Assembly: GCA_943329505.2 (NCBI GenBank)
Contig: CALQED020000002.1
Location: 1-16,174, forward strand
Origin: Polynucleobacter meluiroseus
GTDB lineage: Bacteria > Pseudomonadota > Gammaproteobacteria > Burkholderiales > Burkholderiaceae
Reading direction: 5' to 3'
Length of the DNA: 16,174 bases
How positions within the stretch are numbered: position 1 is the first letter of the stretch; each line of letters starts with the position of its first letter. The notes under the pieces are model-generated. The model was given only the letters and a program-made list of their open reading frames with translations. It did no database searches and had not been told where the DNA came from. Positions 15,441 to 16,174 of the stretch are shown one piece after another. The translations under genes and the position numbers were made by a program.

Positions 15441-16174
15441 ATGATGACCCGTTGTAAGCCACTCTTAGGTACTTTTGTTGAAATTACCCTAGATCAAGAT
15501 ACAAATCTGATAGCAATGAATCATGCCTTTGCTGCGATTGAAAGAATTCAGGAATTAATGAGCTTTCATCAACCTGACAGCGAGCTCAATCATATTAATC
15601 GTTGCGCTCACCACAAAGCAGTTGATATACATCCGTGGACAGCACAAGTGCTGCGCATAGCCAAACAAGTACATCGTCATTCACGTGGCCTATTTAACTG
15701 CGGTATTGGCCATCGCCTCGTTGCTGCTGGACTACTACCCCGTCACATTAACTTCAATAACCATGACTTAGGTGGCATAGAAGACATCTGCTTTTTAACG
15801 CCCGAGCTGGTTAGCTCGCTTCGTCCAGTATGCCTAGATCTTGGTGGTATTGCTAAAGGCTTTGCTGTGGATATGGCTGTTAGGATCCTCATCTCAGAAG
15901 GTATTTCATCTGGTCTAGTGAATGCAGGGGGTGACTTGAGAGTCTTTGGAAATACCCCTAAGCCTATCCACATTCGTAATCCAAAGAATCCTGCAGAGCT
16001 CATTGAAGTGGGCATGCTTCAAAATGCGGCATTAGCTACTAGTAGTCTTTATTTTGCAAAAAGAGATGCACATGAAAGCCACCTCATCAACCCTCTAGCA
16101 AAGGAAGAATCGGCTATCTATGTGCAATCAGCAGATTCCTATTCCATCCTAGCAAAAGAGTGTGTGTATGCAGA
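15441..16174 (+). CDS. apbE: FAD:protein FMN transferase ApbE, 3' end outside window
   Basis: The frame is open from ATG 15441 to the right edge (244 residues; about 40-60 more are expected). ApbE moves FMN from FAD onto a Thr/Ser of acceptor proteins such as the preceding FMN-binding protein. Motifs in order: PLLGTFVEI (about 7-15), LMSFHQPDSELNHIN (39-53), FNCGIG (86-91), CLDLGGIAKGFAVDMA (131-146), LVNAGGDLRVFG (158-169) and the substrate loop ATSSLYFA with HLINP near 199-218. The protein begins MMTRCKPLLGTF, with no signal peptide or lipobox, and no in-frame upstream start would add one: a TGA lies at 15405-15407. ATG 15444 is an equal alternative start. The gap to the FMN-binding gene is 7 bases. 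Confidence 0.92.
   Translation, partial: MMTRCKPLLGTFVEITLDQDTNLIAMNHAFAAIERIQELMSFHQPDSELNHINRCAHHKAVDIHPWTAQVLRIAKQVHRHSRGLFNCGIGHRLVAAGLLPRHINFNNHDLGGIEDICFLTPELVSSLRPVCLDLGGIAKGFAVDMAVRILISEGISSGLVNAGGDLRVFGNTPKPIHIRNPKNPAELIEVGMLQNAALATSSLYFAKRDAHESHLINPLAKEESAIYVQSADSYSILAKECVYA

Noticed and set aside
1..16174. CRISPR arrays, tRNA or rRNA genes, insertion sequences, phage genes
   Set aside because: No regularly spaced repeats, no cloverleaf-like sequence, no transposase or integrase motifs and no terminal inverted repeats with target duplications were seen on either strand.

Overview
The window reads as a piece of a low-to-middle GC betaproteobacterial chromosome. The best guess is a Burkholderiaceae member of the Polynucleobacter type. 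The pointers are a monomeric NADP isocitrate dehydrogenase, a small FKBP, DUF2889-, DUF3820- and DUF6352-like proteins, very short intergenic gaps, and Fur boxes in the GAGAAT-type spelling. This is inferred from protein character only. No rRNA, tRNA, CRISPR array, insertion sequence or phage gene was seen.

Layout. Positions 1-1768 (minus) hold a two-gene molybdenum hydroxylase of the isoquinoline 1-oxidoreductase type: a [2Fe-2S] subunit followed by a Tat-exported Mo-binding subunit that runs off the left edge. A spaced inverted repeat overlaps its likely promoter. Positions 1929-3184 hold a very acidic 71-residue protein with no Lys or Arg, then a pterin-4a-carbinolamine dehydratase translationally coupled to the pseudouridine synthase RsuA. 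Positions 3308-3847 hold a DUF2889 protein. Positions 3879-5771 (minus) hold MsrP (periplasmic methionine sulfoxide reductase, catalytic subunit) followed by an MBL-fold hydrolase that starts at a TTG nine bases after the msrP stop and in the same frame. No msrQ is present. Positions 5913-8147 (minus) hold icd with a strong terminator. Positions 8364-10570 hold an MFS transporter and a convergent DUF6352-like protein. Positions 10657-11004 hold an FKBP prolyl isomerase that shares a bidirectional terminator with a membrane-anchored lytic transglycosylase (11077-12066). A 481-base AT-rich gap with two palindromes precedes an exported DRGH nuclease (12548-13591) and a convergent DUF3820 protein.

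The most interesting part is the right end. Two Fur boxes sit on the -35 and -10 of one promoter (13884-13929). That promoter drives a tightly packed cassette: an exported predicted beta-barrel protein, an exported FMN-binding-domain protein carrying an ApbE acceptor motif (GGATLSS), and the flavin transferase ApbE, truncated by the right edge. Together they suggest an iron-starvation-induced, covalently flavinylated extracytoplasmic redox module, perhaps for ferric reduction. The ApbE shows no signal peptide although its presumed substrate is exported, which is a topological puzzle.
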